DNA of 64,000 nucleotides, taken from Devosia pacifica (GTDB taxonomy: Bacteria; Pseudomonadota; Alphaproteobacteria; Rhizobiales; Devosiaceae). Position 1 is the stretch's first letter. Every line of letters begins with the position of its first letter. The position numbers and the translations under genes were made by a program. Positions 50,643 through 63,605 of the stretch are shown here, one piece after another. Below the pieces are notes generated by a model. That model saw only the letters and a program-made list of their open reading frames with translations, did no database searches and was not told the DNA's origin. Location of the stretch: the NCBI RefSeq assembly GCF_014652635.1, contig NZ_BMZE01000002.1:849562-913561 (forward strand). The letters run 5' to 3'.

Positions 50643-51209
50643 TCAGGCTGCAGCTTCCTCGTCGGTCGCATCTGAGCCATCGGACTTCGTGCGGCGCGGG
50701 CTCTTGGCGAGGTTCTTTTCAATCAGCTGCACGGCCTCGGTGAGGGTCAGCTTGTTGACGGCGGAAACCTCGCGGCTCATGCGGTCCATGGCCTGTTCGA
50801 ACAGCTGGCGCTCCGAATAGGACTGCTCTGGCTGGTCGTCCGACCGATAAAGATCGCGCACAACCTCGGAGATCGAGATCAGATCGCCGGAATTGATCTT
50901 TGCTTCGTATTCCTGTGCACGGCGCGACCACATGGTGCGCTTGATGCGTGCGCGGCCGGTGACGGTATGCAAAGCCTTTTCGACCATGTCCTCATCCGCA
51001 AGCTTGCGCATGCCGACAGACTTGACCTTGGTGACGGGAACCCGCAACGTGAGCTTGTCCTGTTCGAAGGTGATGACGAACAGTTCAAGGGTTAGGCCCG
51101 CGACTTCCTGTTCTTCGATGGCGACAATGATGCCGACGCCATGCGACGGGTAAACGATAGATTCGCCCGTCTTGAATCCAAGTCGCTGGACAGACTTCTT
51201 GGCTACCAT
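50643..51209 (-). CDS. CarD family transcription regulator
   Basis: This 188-residue protein has the N-terminal RNA polymerase-interaction domain (FKTGESIVYPSHGVGIIVAIEEQEVAG...FVITFEQDKLTLRVP) and a helical DNA-binding half ending in an Ala/Glu/Asp-rich tail. CarD binds RNA polymerase and stabilises the open promoter complex, acting on rRNA and growth-related genes. AAGGAG precedes the ATG. Its own promoter candidate is at 51431-51459. It is next to fdxA, as in many Hyphomicrobiales. Confidence 0.95.
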   Translation of the reverse strand: MVAKKSVQRLGFKTGESIVYPSHGVGIIVAIEEQEVAGLTLELFVITFEQDKLTLRVPVTKVKSVGMRKLADEDMVEKALHTVTGRARIKRTMWSRRAQEYEAKINSGDLISISEVVRDLYRSDDQPEQSYSERQLFEQAMDRMSREVSAVNKLTLTEAVQLIEKNLAKSPRRTKSDGSDATDEEAAA

Positions 51210-51430
51210 AGGGAACTCCTTATTGACGCCCCGAAGTGAACGTTACCGTGCGGGTCGGTCGTCCACCTTTACTCACTGTGCTCCTGTGCCGGAGCCTTGA
51301 TGCAGCACAAGGCGCGCACGTCCGGTCCGCTTGTTTCCGGAGTTCGCGCATCGATTTAGGTGATCCTGTCAAAAAAAACGTGCCGGGACGGCACAGGTTG
51401 GCAATGACGAGCTTGGCTGCATGTGTGTCC

Positions 51431-51459
51431 TACATAACACATATTTTGTGCAGAATCAA
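51431..51459 (-). promoter_or_regulatory. Candidate carD promoter
   Basis: On the minus strand TTGATT (51459-51454) and TATGTA (51436-51431) are spaced 17 bases apart, about 220 bases before the carD ATG. The region 51210-51568 between carD and fdxA otherwise contains no gene that I can support. Confidence 0.4.
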
Positions 51460-51568
51460 AACTGTCATAACAGCGCCAATGGCGGGGCCGAATCGACCCC
51501 GCTGACAGAACTTTCAAGACCGCATCAGGTCTCGTACGGCGCCAGGCGGCGCCGCACAGCATCAAAAC

Positions 51569-51907
51569 TCAGTCGCCTTCGCCGGGCTCTTCCGAGAAGT
51601 ATTTCTCGAACTTGCCCTCTTCGCCGTCGAATTTTTCGGCATCCGCGGGAGCATCACGTTTCTCGGTGATGTTCGGCCAGACCGACGCGAACTTGGTGTT
51701 GATCTCGAGCCATTTGTCGAGGCCGCTCTCGGTGTCGGGCTTGATCGCCTCGGCCGGGCATTCCGGTTCGCATACGCCACAATCGATGCACTCGTCCGGA
51801 TGGATGACGAGCATGTTCTCGCCTTCATAGAAGCAGTCGACGGGGCAAACCTCGACGCAGTCCATGTATTTGCACTTAATGCAATTGTCGGTGACGATAT
51901 AGGTCAT
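51569..51907 (-). CDS. fdxA: 7Fe ferredoxin FdxA
   Basis: This 112-residue ferredoxin has Cys pattern Cys9, Cys12, Cys17, Cys21, Cys25 and a second CxxCxxCxxxCP cluster at Cys40, Cys43, Cys46 and Cys50. The spacing of the first group fits one [3Fe-4S] and one [4Fe-4S] cluster, as in FdxA. The C-terminal acidic tail (SEEPGEGD) is normal. The ATG at 51907 is the family start ([17 protein letters not shown]); the frame runs further upstream without homology. It lies in the usual block with carD and the S4/helicase genes. Confidence 0.95.
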   Translation of the reverse strand: MTYIVTDNCIKCKYMDCVEVCPVDCFYEGENMLVIHPDECIDCGVCEPECPAEAIKPDTESGLDKWLEINTKFASVWPNITEKRDAPADAEKFDGEEGKFEKYFSEEPGEGD

Positions 51908-52090
51908 GTGGGCGGGCCGTCTAACGGTGCGGACAATCGACCGGCAAGGCGAAAGCCTCAAGGGTCGTGTGGTTGCTAACGTGTTTTGCCAGGACCCGCA
52001 AGGCCGTGGCTTGGGCGCATTGCCTCGTGGCAAAGGCAATTCCCGGAAAAACATTCCCCATGCGAATTTCGGTCCGCGACGTGTCCGTGA

Positions 52091-52492
52091 CTAATCGTTG
52101 TCGCCGCTGTCGCGCAGTGCATCGGTCTGCCGGCGCTGCTTCTTGGTCGGACGGCCCCAGCCGGGTGGGCGTTCGGCGATCGCCGTCTCGAAGGCGCTGC
52201 GCTCGTGTTTGGGCGGGGCCGGCGGCGAGATGTCCTCGTAAAGCGTTTGTGCTTCGCTCGCCGGGCCTCGCCGGGCGCCAATCGCAAGGATCCGCCAGAC
52301 GATGACGTGCGCGCGCAACTGCATGGTCAGCACGTCGCCGGCTCCGACCTTGTGGTCGCTGTCGAGCACACGATCGGAATTGACCCGGACGGCGCCCGAC
52401 TCGATAAATTTCTGCGCCAGGGTGCGGGATTTGACGGCGCGCGAAAAGAACAGGAACTTGTCCAGCCTCTGTCGTTGCGCCGCCTCGGTCAA
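52091..52492 (-). CDS. S4-domain RNA-binding protein (Hsp15/RqcP-like)
   Basis: This 133-residue protein has an N-terminal S4 domain (RLDKFLFFSRAVKSRTLAQKFIESGAVRVNSDRV) followed by a basic tail. Hsp15 (HslR) binds 50S subunits with a stalled nascent chain. The TTG start at 52492 begins directly after the TAG stop of the helicase gene (52493-52495) and has GGGGAAG 9 bases upstream inside it. The two proteins are therefore coupled. An RNA-helicase and RNA-binding pairing suggests joint RNA or ribosome work. Confidence 0.88.
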   Translation of the reverse strand: MTEAAQRQRLDKFLFFSRAVKSRTLAQKFIESGAVRVNSDRVLDSDHKVGAGDVLTMQLRAHVIVWRILAIGARRGPASEAQTLYEDISPPAPPKHERSAFETAIAERPPGWGRPTKKQRRQTDALRDSGDND

Positions 52493-55453
<2,961 letters not shown>

Positions 55454-55794
55454 CGAGGCCCAATGTAGGCATGAAGCGAACAGGATTCGAGTGTCCCATG
55501 AAAGGACAGTGTGCGCGACCTTTTTCGGGCCGATATTAACAAACGAAACGAAAAGAGAACAAACTCGGACCGAATCGATGAGAATCACCGAATCCGGTTT
55601 TGTTCCACACCAGATATAGCGGTGTGATCACCGGCCACTGCACTAGACGCCGACAGGGACTCCCAAAACCGGCCGAAATGCGCCGCAAAGCGTTCAAACA
55701 TCTGAACAAGCGGTTAATTGCCAGCGATTCGACGCTCTTCATGTACAAATGGTTGCCGCGACAAGCCGAAGAAAACTTTGAGCGTTAACAAAGA
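55454..55794. other. Intergenic region upstream of the SUV3-like helicase gene
   Basis: This gap, part of about 430 bases between 55453 and 55884, contains the helicase promoter on the minus strand and a near-SOS motif at 55546-55560. A short plus-strand frame near 55600-55788 has no ribosome binding site and unlikely composition. I see no gene in it. Confidence 0.5.
55546..55560 (-). promoter_or_regulatory. Near-consensus SOS (LexA) box upstream of the helicase
   Basis: Minus-strand GTTC-TCTTTTC-GTTT matches the alphaproteobacterial LexA consensus GTTC-N7-GTTC except for the last base. It lies about 95 bases before the helicase start, within a T-rich promoter-like area. Whether LexA binds it is not known. 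Confidence 0.35.
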
Positions 55795-55816
55795 AAAGCC
55801 CGCGTGATCGGGCTTT
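55795..55816 (-). terminator. Intrinsic terminator after the DUF3108 gene
   Basis: An 8-bp stem (aaagcccg with cgggcttt) has the loop cgtgat. On the minus strand it is followed by the T-rich tttctttgtt, and it lies 68 bases after the stop of the DUF3108 gene. Confidence 0.75.
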
Positions 55817-55883
55817 ATCGAGAGCGAATTTACAAAGTTTTCCGTTGACGTACCGATCCGGGACAGTGCCTCTGCCAGGCGAG

Positions 55884-56666
55884 CTAATTGGTCAGGCTGG
55901 TCAGGACCATCGACAGATCGCCAGCGCCTGTGCCGATCAGTGCCCGATAGGGAACGAAGTAGCCGGTCTCGCCGAGCGGGGCGTACCACAGCAGAATGCG
56001 ATCAGTGTCGGCGAGGTAGCTGGTGATTTCGGAATTTTCGAAATGGCCGGAAATCGGCCGGTAGTCGAGCGTGCAGAGGACAACCGGGCCCTGATAGCCG
56101 GTGCGGGGAGAGGTTGCCTCCTCCGTGCGGGCGAATCGCATCGCCACGTCGAAGCGCTCAATGCCGGTGAAGATCCGCAGGTTCTGCTGACATACATCGG
56201 CAGACAGCGCTGGAGCCCGTATGACGAAGGCAGACAGCATATCCTGGACGCCCGTCAGATGCCGGCGCTCGAGCGGTACGCGGTCGTAATCCGGGATCGG
56301 TGGTTCGACCTTGAAAGCGGTGACGCCGCCGCCCGCATAATCGACTGACACATCGAAGGTCTCGCCGCCGGCGCGTGTTGCGAGTTCGAAGTGCTGCGAG
56401 TTGAGATCGTTTCCACTGATGGTCCCTTCGGCGCTTGCGCTGGCATTGCCACGGGCGACGAAGCTGCCAAGTCCGGCAACTTCGGCGCTGGCATCGAGCG
56501 AGTAGCGTCGGTTGTCGTCGTCGAGATCGACGCTGACCCGGGCAATGTTGATGCCCCCGAGGGTCACGATATACTGGGCGTTGGCGGAGACCTGCGCCGA
56601 CGCTGCGGCGGTGCCGGCAAGAGTGGCGAGCGGAATGAACAGGGCGAGAAAAGCGAGGCGGGCCAA
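55884..56666 (-). CDS. DUF3108 domain periplasmic protein
   Basis: This 260-residue protein has a signal peptide (cleavage near ASAQV) and the DUF3108 beta-barrel pattern, with YIVTLGGINIARVSVD, RYSLDASAEVAGL and the C-terminal WYAPLGETGYFVPYRALIGTGAGDLSM. Family members are periplasmic and of unknown function. It lies upstream of rpmB, in the order seen in many related genomes. Confidence 0.85.
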   Translation of the reverse strand: MARLAFLALFIPLATLAGTAAASAQVSANAQYIVTLGGINIARVSVDLDDDNRRYSLDASAEVAGLGSFVARGNASASAEGTISGNDLNSQHFELATRAGGETFDVSVDYAGGGVTAFKVEPPIPDYDRVPLERRHLTGVQDMLSAFVIRAPALSADVCQQNLRIFTGIERFDVAMRFARTEEATSPRTGYQGPVVLCTLDYRPISGHFENSEITSYLADTDRILLWYAPLGETGYFVPYRALIGTGAGDLSMVLTSLTN

Positions 56667-56918
56667 GGGATAGTCCTGCGGGCTGATCTGGGGGACGGCG
56701 CGGCATTGCTGTCGCCCCTATGGCGAATCAGCTACAGGACAGAGGGTAAGACTGAGCATGACACTTGCAAGTCAAACCCGGGTCAGTGTGCGTTCACTGG
56801 CCGCAAAGCTTGACGCGCCAGGCGCTTTTCTCTATCTACGCGCTGGATTTCACGACACAACAAGCCCGTCGCGGGGCTCGATCCCCGCCTGTACGGCTGT
56901 TTGCAACAGGAAAAGACC

Positions 56919-57203
56919 ATGGCACGGCGCTGTGAACTGACCGGCAAAGGCGTTTTGACCGGCAACAACGTTTCCCACGCGGTCAACAAGACCCGTCGTC
57001 GGTTCCTTCCCAATCTGGTGAAGGTGACCCTGCAGTCCGAGGCGCTCGAGCGTCCGGTGAAGCTGCGGGTTTCCGCTGCGGCTCTGCGTACCGTTGAACA
57101 TCGCGGTGGGCTCGATGCGTTTCTTTTGAAGCAGGCTGATGCCGATCTGTCGCCTCTGGCGCTCGGCATCAAGAAGGAACTGCGCGCTACTCTCGCTTCC
57201 TGA
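56919..57203 (+). CDS. rpmB: 50S ribosomal protein L28
   Basis: This 94-residue ribosomal protein starts [21 protein letters not shown] and contains [20 protein letters not shown] and the [19 protein letters not shown] segment of L28. I chose the ATG at 56919, the normal family start, which has AGGAAAAG upstream; an in-frame ATG lies six codons earlier. A strong terminator follows. It is a single gene, not followed by rpmG. Confidence 0.97.
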   Translation: MARRCELTGKGVLTGNNVSHAVNKTRRRFLPNLVKVTLQSEALERPVKLRVSAAALRTVEHRGGLDAFLLKQADADLSPLALGIKKELRATLAS

Positions 57204-57232
57204 GCGCGCCGGTTCTCTCATCTGAATTGGAT

Positions 57233-57260
57233 CGCGCGGTCCATCGGACCGCGCGGTTTT
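57233..57260 (+). terminator. Intrinsic terminator of rpmB
   Basis: A perfect 10-bp stem (cgcgcggtcc with ggaccgcgcg) and 3-base loop is followed by gttttg. It begins 30 bases after the rpmB stop. Confidence 0.9.
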
Positions 57261-57367
57261 GTTTGCGCGCTTAACCGTGCATTCTCGGTGTGTCTGGTCA
57301 CCGGAATTACCGCCAGATGTCCCGCCCCGGTCTTTTGCCGGCAAGCGGATGATAGAGGTGCATTGTC

Positions 57368-58006
57368 ATGCTAGCTCGCTTCATGGTGGCGCTCGCCGCC
57401 ATGGTCGCGGTGGTTGCCGCGTCCAATTTTCTCGTCCAGTTCCCGGTTGAAGCCCAGCTCGGCGCGATCAATCTCGCCGATGTGCTGACCTGGGGCGCCT
57501 TCACCTATCCGATCGCGTTTCTCGTGACCGACCTCACCAACCGCCATTTTGGGCCTCGCCAGGCACGGCTTGTGGTGCTGAGCGGCTTTGCGGTAGCTGT
57601 CCTGGTTTCGATCTGGCTTGCAAGCCCGCGTATCGCCATTGCCTCAGGCACGGCTTTCCTCCTGGCGCAATTGCTCGACGTGTCGATCTTTGACCGGCTG
57701 CGCCAATCAGACTGGTGGCGGGCGCCGCTGGTATCTTCGGTGCTCGGCTCGGTCCTCGATACGCTGTTCTTCTTCTCGCTGGCGTTCGCGCCAGTATTTT
57801 CCGGGCTCGATACCGCCTTCGGTCTCGAAGACGGCTCGCTCGGCTTTCCTGCGCCACTGCTTGGCTTCGGGCCGGAAGTGCCGCTGTGGGTGTCGCTGGC
57901 GCTCGGCGATTTCCTCGTCAAGCTACTCGTCGCGGCGGTGCTGCTGGCGCCTTACAAGGTGCTGCGTGGCATGATCAGCGATCGTTCTGCCGTGGCTGCC
58001 GCTTGA
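57368..58006 (+). CDS. yhhQ: Queuosine precursor transporter (YhhQ/VUT family)
   Basis: This 212-residue membrane protein has about six helices and the VUT-family features ASNFLVQFPVEAQLGAINLADVLTWGAFTYPIAFLVTDLTNRHFG and AQLLDVSIFDRLRQ...WWRAPLVSS. YhhQ-type proteins take up queuosine precursors (preQ0/preQ1). I see no preQ1 riboswitch in the 107 bases upstream. GATAGAGG lies before the ATG. It converges with the phytase-like esterase gene. Confidence 0.9.
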   Translation: MLARFMVALAAMVAVVAASNFLVQFPVEAQLGAINLADVLTWGAFTYPIAFLVTDLTNRHFGPRQARLVVLSGFAVAVLVSIWLASPRIAIASGTAFLLAQLLDVSIFDRLRQSDWWRAPLVSSVLGSVLDTLFFFSLAFAPVFSGLDTAFGLEDGSLGFPAPLLGFGPEVPLWVSLALGDFLVKLLVAAVLLAPYKVLRGMISDRSAVAAA

Positions 58007-58027
58007 GGCTTACGGCTCGGGCGGTCC

Positions 58028-59041
58028 TCAGGGGCCGTCCACCAGCGCGAACTCAAGCAGGATCGTGCGCTGCCAGTCATTGAAATTGTCGTCAGAAGCG
58101 ATGGTGACGCGCGTCTCCCCGTCGGGGCCGACATGCACGCCAAGTGCCTCCATGTTATCGATATCACCGCCTCCGGCTTCCAAGAGCACCGCGCCACGCA
58201 TTACCGCGCCCGGGCGCACGAGATCAGCCGGAATGCGCACCAGCCGCATTGCAAAGCTGAGAAAGCCGAGGCCCCGCTCGAGCACCAGAAGGTCGCCATC
58301 GGGCAGGAACGCGCAGTCCGTCGGCACCATATTGCCCGAGGTCTCATAGGCCAGATCGCCACGATCGCGCACGCCCATCATCCAGGCGCGGACCTGTCCG
58401 CCATTCGTTCGCAGGTTCTCGCTCAGCATCAGCGTTGAGCCGGCGACCGGGGAGGCCGGCGGCGCGATGCACAGGGATTCCAGTGTTTCGTTGCTGCGTG
58501 CGCTGCTCAGCCATTCGGGGATAGCGATGTTCCGCGCCGCACCGGCGGGCGACATACCGTCGAGATCAAAATCCGCCGCTCGCGTGAGATGCTCGAACCC
58601 TACGCGCACCGCAACTGGCGTCCCCTCACGCACTACCACATCGACGGATTCGGCATCGCGCGAATACTGGCGCGGCAGGGGTTCGCCGTTCGAATTTTCC
58701 ATCGTTGTGAGAGCGGTATCGAGAAGTTCTGCCGGGCGGCCGCTTTCATCATAGGCGATGCGCGCGGTAAAGAATTGCCCGCGATCTGAAACGAAGATCA
58801 TCGCTGAAGTGTCAACGAAGCTCAGCCCCGACAGTCCGCCAAAGCGATCATTGTCGCTCGTCAGGTTCAATCCGCCACGCCAGATCAGGCCATCGCCGAC
58901 CGCTTCGCCCGGTGTCCGGCCGGCAAAATAGGTGAGCGGACTCGTTCTCACGACAAAATCTTCGGTAGCCTCGGACGTGCTTCCGATGCCAGCAACCGCA
59001 AGAGCCGCGAGCGAGACTGCGCGCAGGGCGCCTCGGTTCAC
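58028..59041 (-). CDS. Esterase-like activity of phytase family protein
   Basis: This 337-residue protein has a signal peptide of about 26 residues (Ala-rich, ending STSEAT) and the beta-propeller pattern of the phytase-like esterase family, with [28 protein letters not shown] and a late [22 protein letters not shown]. Function is unproven; it is probably a periplasmic hydrolase. The GTG start at 59041 overlaps the cobT stop by 4 bases (GTGA), so it is translated after cobT. Confidence 0.85.
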   Translation of the reverse strand: MNRGALRAVSLAALAVAGIGSTSEATEDFVVRTSPLTYFAGRTPGEAVGDGLIWRGGLNLTSDNDRFGGLSGLSFVDTSAMIFVSDRGQFFTARIAYDESGRPAELLDTALTTMENSNGEPLPRQYSRDAESVDVVVREGTPVAVRVGFEHLTRAADFDLDGMSPAGAARNIAIPEWLSSARSNETLESLCIAPPASPVAGSTLMLSENLRTNGGQVRAWMMGVRDRGDLAYETSGNMVPTDCAFLPDGDLLVLERGLGFLSFAMRLVRIPADLVRPGAVMRGAVLLEAGGGDIDNMEALGVHVGPDGETRVTIASDDNFNDWQRTILLEFALVDGP

Positions 59042-60921
59042 AGCGCGCTCCGCCGTCCTGCCCCTTTAGGGGCTTCATCGAACAGCGCTGCAAGTTCATC
59101 CGTCAGCGCGCCAGCCAGTTCCTCGGCGTCGAGCAGCGTCACGGCGCGACGATAATACCGCGTCACGTCGTGGCCGATGCCGATGGCGGACAGCTCGATC
59201 GGCGAGCGCGTCTCGATCTCCTCGATCACCTGGCGCAGGTGCGCTTCGAGATAGTTGCCGGCATTGACCGACTGGGTGGAATCGTCAACTGGCGCGCCAT
59301 CGGAGATCACCATCAGGATGCGCCGGTTCTCCGGACGCCCCATCAAGCGTTTCTGCGCCCATAGCAGCGCCTCGCCATCGATATTTTCTTTCAGCAGCCC
59401 TTCTCGCATCATCAGCCCGAGATTGCGCCTTGCGTGCCGCCACGGCTCGTCAGCGGCCTTGTAGATGATGTGGCGCACATCATTGACGCGGCCGGGATTG
59501 GGCGGCCGATCCGCTTCGAGCCAGGCTTCCCGGCTCTTGCCGCCCTTCCATGCGCGGGTGGTGAAGCCGAGGATCTCGACCTTGACGCCGCAGCGCTCGA
59601 GCGTCCGGGCCAGGATATCCCCGCAGATCGCCGCGATGGTGATCGGACGTCCCCGCATCGAGCCGGAATTGTCAATCAACAGCGTCACGACGGTGTCGCG
59701 GAAATCGATATCGTTTTCGGTCTTGTAGGAAAGCGCTGCGGTCGGATCGATCACGACGCGCGTCAGGCGCGCGGTATCGAGCAGGCCCTCTTCGAGATCG
59801 AACGTCCAGGAGCGGTTCTGCTTGGCCATCAACCGGCGCTGCAGCTTGTTGGCCAGCCGCGCGACGGCGCCGGCGAGGCTTTCGAGCTGTTTGTCGAGCA
59901 GCGAGCGCAACTGGTCGAGTTCATCGGCCGGGCAAAGATCGCCTGCCTTCACGGTCTCGTCGAACTTGCTGGTGAAGATTTTGTAATTGAACTGGTTGGA
60001 GAGGCGCTGCCCGTCATCCTTGCCCGGTGGCGGCATCGGCGCGTCTTCACCGGCCTCGGCGGTTGCGTCCTCGTCGACATCGGCCATGTCGGCTTCCATG
60101 CCCTCGACATCGCCGGTCTCCTCCGATTGGCCGGTGGCCTGTTCGTCCTCGGCGCTCTGGTCCTCGGTGTCGCCTTCGCCCTGTTCGGGCTGTTGGTCCG
60201 ATCCCTGGGCCTGCTCGGGCTGTTGCTCCTCGTTTTCCTCCTCGGAGCCCTCCGACTGGTCGAACTCATTTTCGGGAACGAGATCGAGATCGCGCAGCAG
60301 CGCACGCGCCGCCTTCGAGAAATCGTCCTGGCTTTCGAAGCGCGACAACAGATCGCCGAGGGAGGTCTGGGCCTTGTTCTCGATCTCGTCGCGCCACAGA
60401 TCGACCAGAGCCTTGCCGGATGGCGGGATCGGGACGCCTGCAACACGCTCGCGCAGCATCAGGCCGAGAGCCTCGGCCAGCGGCGCATCGCCGCGATCGT
60501 CGACCTCGGCGAGATTTGCGCGGAACAGCCGGTCCTCCAGCATCTCGCCGATATTGCCGCTCATGCCGGGCATACGCACGCAGCCAAGAGACTCAACGCG
60601 CGCCTGCTCGAGCGCATCGAACGCAGCACGTGCATCTGGGTCCGCCGGTGCCCGGCGCCGGTGCATGTCCGGGTCGTGGCTCGCAAGCCGCATTGCCATC
60701 GCATCGCCCTGGCCACGGGCGACTGCAATGTCGCGCCGAGTCGGCAGACGCGGCAGATTGGCAAGTCTTGCCTTGTCGGAGGTCAGGAGCGGACGGTCGG
60801 CCGTGAAGCTCACCTCGAGATCGGCCTTGCCGCCGACTGCACGCACTGCCGCCCCCACCGCCGACTTGAACGACTGGCTGGTATCGGGCTTGTTGGTCTT
60901 TGAGCGCGGCGGCGTTGCCAT
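59038..60921 (-). CDS. cobT: Cobaltochelatase subunit CobT
   Basis: This 627-residue protein is the VWA-domain partner of CobS and, with CobN, inserts cobalt into hydrogenobyrinic acid a,c-diamide in aerobic cobalamin synthesis. The C-terminal VWA domain has MIDAS motif [13 protein letters not shown] and ISDGAP. An acidic, Glu/Gln/Asp-rich linker of about 100 residues lies in the middle. No other cobalamin gene except cobS is in the window. Its start is 12 bases after the methyltransferase stop. Confidence 0.95.
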   Translation of the reverse strand: MATPPRSKTNKPDTSQSFKSAVGAAVRAVGGKADLEVSFTADRPLLTSDKARLANLPRLPTRRDIAVARGQGDAMAMRLASHDPDMHRRRAPADPDARAAFDALEQARVESLGCVRMPGMSGNIGEMLEDRLFRANLAEVDDRGDAPLAEALGLMLRERVAGVPIPPSGKALVDLWRDEIENKAQTSLGDLLSRFESQDDFSKAARALLRDLDLVPENEFDQSEGSEEENEEQQPEQAQGSDQQPEQGEGDTEDQSAEDEQATGQSEETGDVEGMEADMADVDEDATAEAGEDAPMPPPGKDDGQRLSNQFNYKIFTSKFDETVKAGDLCPADELDQLRSLLDKQLESLAGAVARLANKLQRRLMAKQNRSWTFDLEEGLLDTARLTRVVIDPTAALSYKTENDIDFRDTVVTLLIDNSGSMRGRPITIAAICGDILARTLERCGVKVEILGFTTRAWKGGKSREAWLEADRPPNPGRVNDVRHIIYKAADEPWRHARRNLGLMMREGLLKENIDGEALLWAQKRLMGRPENRRILMVISDGAPVDDSTQSVNAGNYLEAHLRQVIEEIETRSPIELSAIGIGHDVTRYYRRAVTLLDAEELAGALTDELAALFDEAPKGAGRRSAL

Positions 60922-60933
60922 GGGCGGCTCCAG

Positions 60934-61677
60934 TTAAGTCGAAGGTGGCAGGTGGACAGCCATCAGCAGCAGCTGGGGGCGGGTCTTTTCATCTATCAAT
61001 GCAGCGTTGACGGCAATCTGTTCGTCCGTCGCAGTCCATTCGTTGATGGCCTTGAGGACAAATCCGTGGTCATGCAAGGTGCCGATCAGTGTCGATAGCT
61101 TGCGGTGATACTTGACGATGCCGTTGGTGATCCAATCTGTGGTTCGCGGTCCTTCGACGCCATAGTCCTTGAGCGCGAAGATGCGCGACCCGTCGGCATC
61201 AATCCGAAACTCGGGATCGGCGCGGCTCGCCCAGATTGGATGCTCGGTCGTTAGCACCAGATCGCCGCCATAGGGGCCGAGCGCCCGCGACACCATTGCG
61301 CAAAACCGGTCGAAATCTGCAAGGTAGTGCACCGCCAAGGCGGTAAACACCAGATCGTAGCCACCAGAGGCGGGCTCATAAGTCTCGAGATCCGCGCGCT
61401 CATAGGTGATCGGCATCTCTTCGCCACGATGCTGCGCCTCCTCCAGCATCTTGGTCGACAGATCAACCCCATGAACGCGGCTTGCGCCTTGCTCTATGGC
61501 ATACCGGCCAAAGGCTCCGAACCCGCACCCGAGATCGAGAATTCTCAACCCTTCAAGGTTGGGCAACATAACACGGACATCAGGCCACTCCGGCGCACCG
61601 GCAAGCCCCAGACGCGAGCGGGAAATCTGGCTGTAACCTTCAAAAAAGGTGTCATCATCATAGATGTTCTGAGCCAT
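60934..61677 (-). CDS. SAM-dependent methyltransferase between cobS and cobT
   Basis: This 247-residue class I methyltransferase has motif I LDLGCGFGAFGRYA (residues 46 to about 59), VHGVDLSTKMLEEAQ and the later LVLTTEHPIW. It belongs to the Methyltransf_11/25 group, whose members modify small molecules or cofactors. It sits between cobS and cobT, 12 bases before cobT and 120 after cobS, on the same strand. Whether it takes part in corrinoid metabolism is unknown. Confidence 0.88.
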   Translation of the reverse strand: MAQNIYDDDTFFEGYSQISRSRLGLAGAPEWPDVRVMLPNLEGLRILDLGCGFGAFGRYAIEQGASRVHGVDLSTKMLEEAQHRGEEMPITYERADLETYEPASGGYDLVFTALAVHYLADFDRFCAMVSRALGPYGGDLVLTTEHPIWASRADPEFRIDADGSRIFALKDYGVEGPRTTDWITNGIVKYHRKLSTLIGTLHDHGFVLKAINEWTATDEQIAVNAALIDEKTRPQLLLMAVHLPPST

Positions 61678-61797
61678 TCATGTTTCTCGCGCCTGTGGCC
61701 ACCCATGTTTAGGGCAGGGCAAAGCAATAGTCGGCTGCGTTTCAACCGGAAAGGAGTGCGCCAAGATCTGGGGTAGCCCTGAACTTGGCGCCGTCCG

Positions 61798-62778
61798 TCA
61801 GGCCATGACTGCGAGGTTCGCAGCGGATTCCGGCAGGTCTTCGCCAAACACGCGCTGGTAGAACTCGGCAACCACCGGACGCTCGAGCTCGTCGCACTTG
61901 TTGAGGAAGGTCAGCCGGAAGGCAAAGCCGACATCGCCGAAAATCTCGGAGTTTTCCGCCCAGGTGATGACTGTTCGCGGGCTCATCACCGTCGACAAAT
62001 CGCCGTTCATGAACGCCGAACGCGTCAGATCGGCAAGGCGTACCATGTTGGCGATGGTCTTCTTGCCATCGTCGTTTTCAGCATAGCGCTTGTTCTTGGC
62101 GAGAACGATGCCGACTTCCTTGTCGTGCGGCAGATAGTTCAGCGTCGTCACGAGGCTCCAGCGGTCCATCTGGCCCTGGTTGATCTGCTGCGTGCCGTGA
62201 TAGAGCCCCGAGGTATCGCCGAGACCGATGGTGTTGGTCGTTGCGAACAGCCGGAAGGCCGGATTCGGAGTGATCACCCGGTTCTGATCGAGCAGCGTCA
62301 GCCGGCCCGAGACTTCGAGAACGCGCTGGATCACGAACATGACGTCCGGACGGCCGGCATCATACTCGTCGAAAACGAGAGCAATGTTGTTCTGCACGGC
62401 CCAGGGCAGAATGCCGTCGCGGAATTCGGTGACCTGCTTGCCATCACGCAGCACGATCGCATCCTTGCCGACAAGGTCGATACGCGACACGTGGCTGTCG
62501 AGGTTGACGCGAACCAGCGGCCAGTTCAGCCGCGCCGCAACCTGCTCGATATGGGTCGATTTACCCGTGCCGTGATAGCCCTGCACCATGACGCGACGGT
62601 TATGCGCAAAACCGGCCAGAATGGCGAGGGTGGTGTTGCGGTCGAACAGATAGTCAGGGTCCTTGGGCGGGACGTGCTCAGATGTTTCCGAATAGCCCGG
62701 CACCACGAGATCGGTATCAATTCCGAACAGGTCGCGCGCCTTGTATTCGGTATCCGGCTGGTTGGAATATTCAGTCAT
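61798..62778 (-). CDS. cobS: Cobaltochelatase subunit CobS
   Basis: This 326-residue AAA+ ATPase has Walker [10 protein letters not shown] at 67-75 and Walker B region [16 protein letters not shown], with the conserved [36 protein letters not shown] segment of CobS. It forms the chelatase motor with CobT for cobalt insertion by CobN. I chose the ATG at 62778 ([20 protein letters not shown]); another in-frame start lies 7 codons upstream. Confidence 0.96.
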   Translation of the reverse strand: MTEYSNQPDTEYKARDLFGIDTDLVVPGYSETSEHVPPKDPDYLFDRNTTLAILAGFAHNRRVMVQGYHGTGKSTHIEQVAARLNWPLVRVNLDSHVSRIDLVGKDAIVLRDGKQVTEFRDGILPWAVQNNIALVFDEYDAGRPDVMFVIQRVLEVSGRLTLLDQNRVITPNPAFRLFATTNTIGLGDTSGLYHGTQQINQGQMDRWSLVTTLNYLPHDKEVGIVLAKNKRYAENDDGKKTIANMVRLADLTRSAFMNGDLSTVMSPRTVITWAENSEIFGDVGFAFRLTFLNKCDELERPVVAEFYQRVFGEDLPESAANLAVMA

Positions 62779-62900
62779 GAGTATCGACTCTTCGGGCAAG
62801 TGTCTGGTGTTTTCGCGTCGTATTCGCGCGCTCTATAGCAGCTAAGCCTGGCATGGGGTAGCGCCGCACGGGCAAAAGGCCATCGCGGCGGCAGAAGGCC

Positions 62901-63548
62901 TCAGCCAGCGAGAAAGCCGGCTTTCTTGAGGTGCGTGTAGGCCGCAATGATCGTGCGCAAACGCTCTTCTGAGGACTTGTCGCCGCCATTGGCATCGGGG
63001 TGGTGAATCTTGACGAGGCCCTTATAGGCCGACTTGATCTCGTCCGAGGTCGCCCGCCCGGTGAAGCCAAGCGCCTCGAGCGCGCGCCGGTCCGGCTCGT
63101 GGATCGGTTTTTGGCTGCGCTCGCCTGCCGGCGTCTGCTTGCCCTGGCGGTAGCGATAGCGCGCGAAGACCCCGAACGGGTCGCCATAGCGTTCGTTCTG
63201 ACGCATGCCGGCTGTACGCGCGGTCTGCGAATTGCGCGCGCCCGGCTGGCCTGTACCAAAGCTCGACCGGCTTTCCGCCCGTGGCGGCTTGGTCAGGGTC
63301 TCTTCAAGCTCTTCATCGCTCATGTCGGAGAAGAAATTGTATGCGGTATTGTAGTGCCGCACATGCTCGAGACAGAAATTATGGTACTGGCCCTCGGCCT
63401 TGTGGCCCTTGGGTGCCTTATACAATCCCGGCTTCTCGCAGCCTTCCCAGGCGCATTCCGGCGCCGCCGCTACCTCGGGCTTTTCCGAAGTAGCCCCTTT
63501 GCGCGAGCGGATACGCACATTGTCGAACAGCTTGGAATCGATCTTCAT
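62901..63548 (-). CDS. J-domain protein with N-terminal Cys cluster
   Basis: This 215-residue protein has an N-terminal Cys-containing region (Cys32, Cys37, Cys59 with nearby His), a disordered middle, and a C-terminal J-domain with the HPD motif at 183-185 (KIHHPDAN). It would stimulate Hsp70 ATPase. In related genomes it is the usual neighbour of cobS and bolA. Its ATG lies 57 bases from the divergent bolA gene. Confidence 0.9.
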   Translation of the reverse strand: MKIDSKLFDNVRIRSRKGATSEKPEVAAAPECAWEGCEKPGLYKAPKGHKAEGQYHNFCLEHVRHYNTAYNFFSDMSDEELEETLTKPPRAESRSSFGTGQPGARNSQTARTAGMRQNERYGDPFGVFARYRYRQGKQTPAGERSQKPIHEPDRRALEALGFTGRATSDEIKSAYKGLVKIHHPDANGGDKSSEERLRTIIAAYTHLKKAGFLAG

Positions 63549-63605
63549 TGCGCCTAGTTACAGTTCGTTTTCGTTCAAAGTTAGCCAACCACCGGGGCGT
63601 TACCA

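Noticed and set aside
51483-51503. GC-rich stem between carD and fdxA as a terminator of fdxA
   Set aside because: It has no T-run on either strand and long loop; fdxA termination is not shown.
55600-55788. 62-codon plus-strand frame upstream of the helicase
   Set aside because: No ribosome binding site, unlike composition, and it ends in a transcription terminator region; no family similarity.
57261-57367. preQ1 riboswitch before yhhQ
   Set aside because: No aptamer consensus could be recognised in the 107-base leader.
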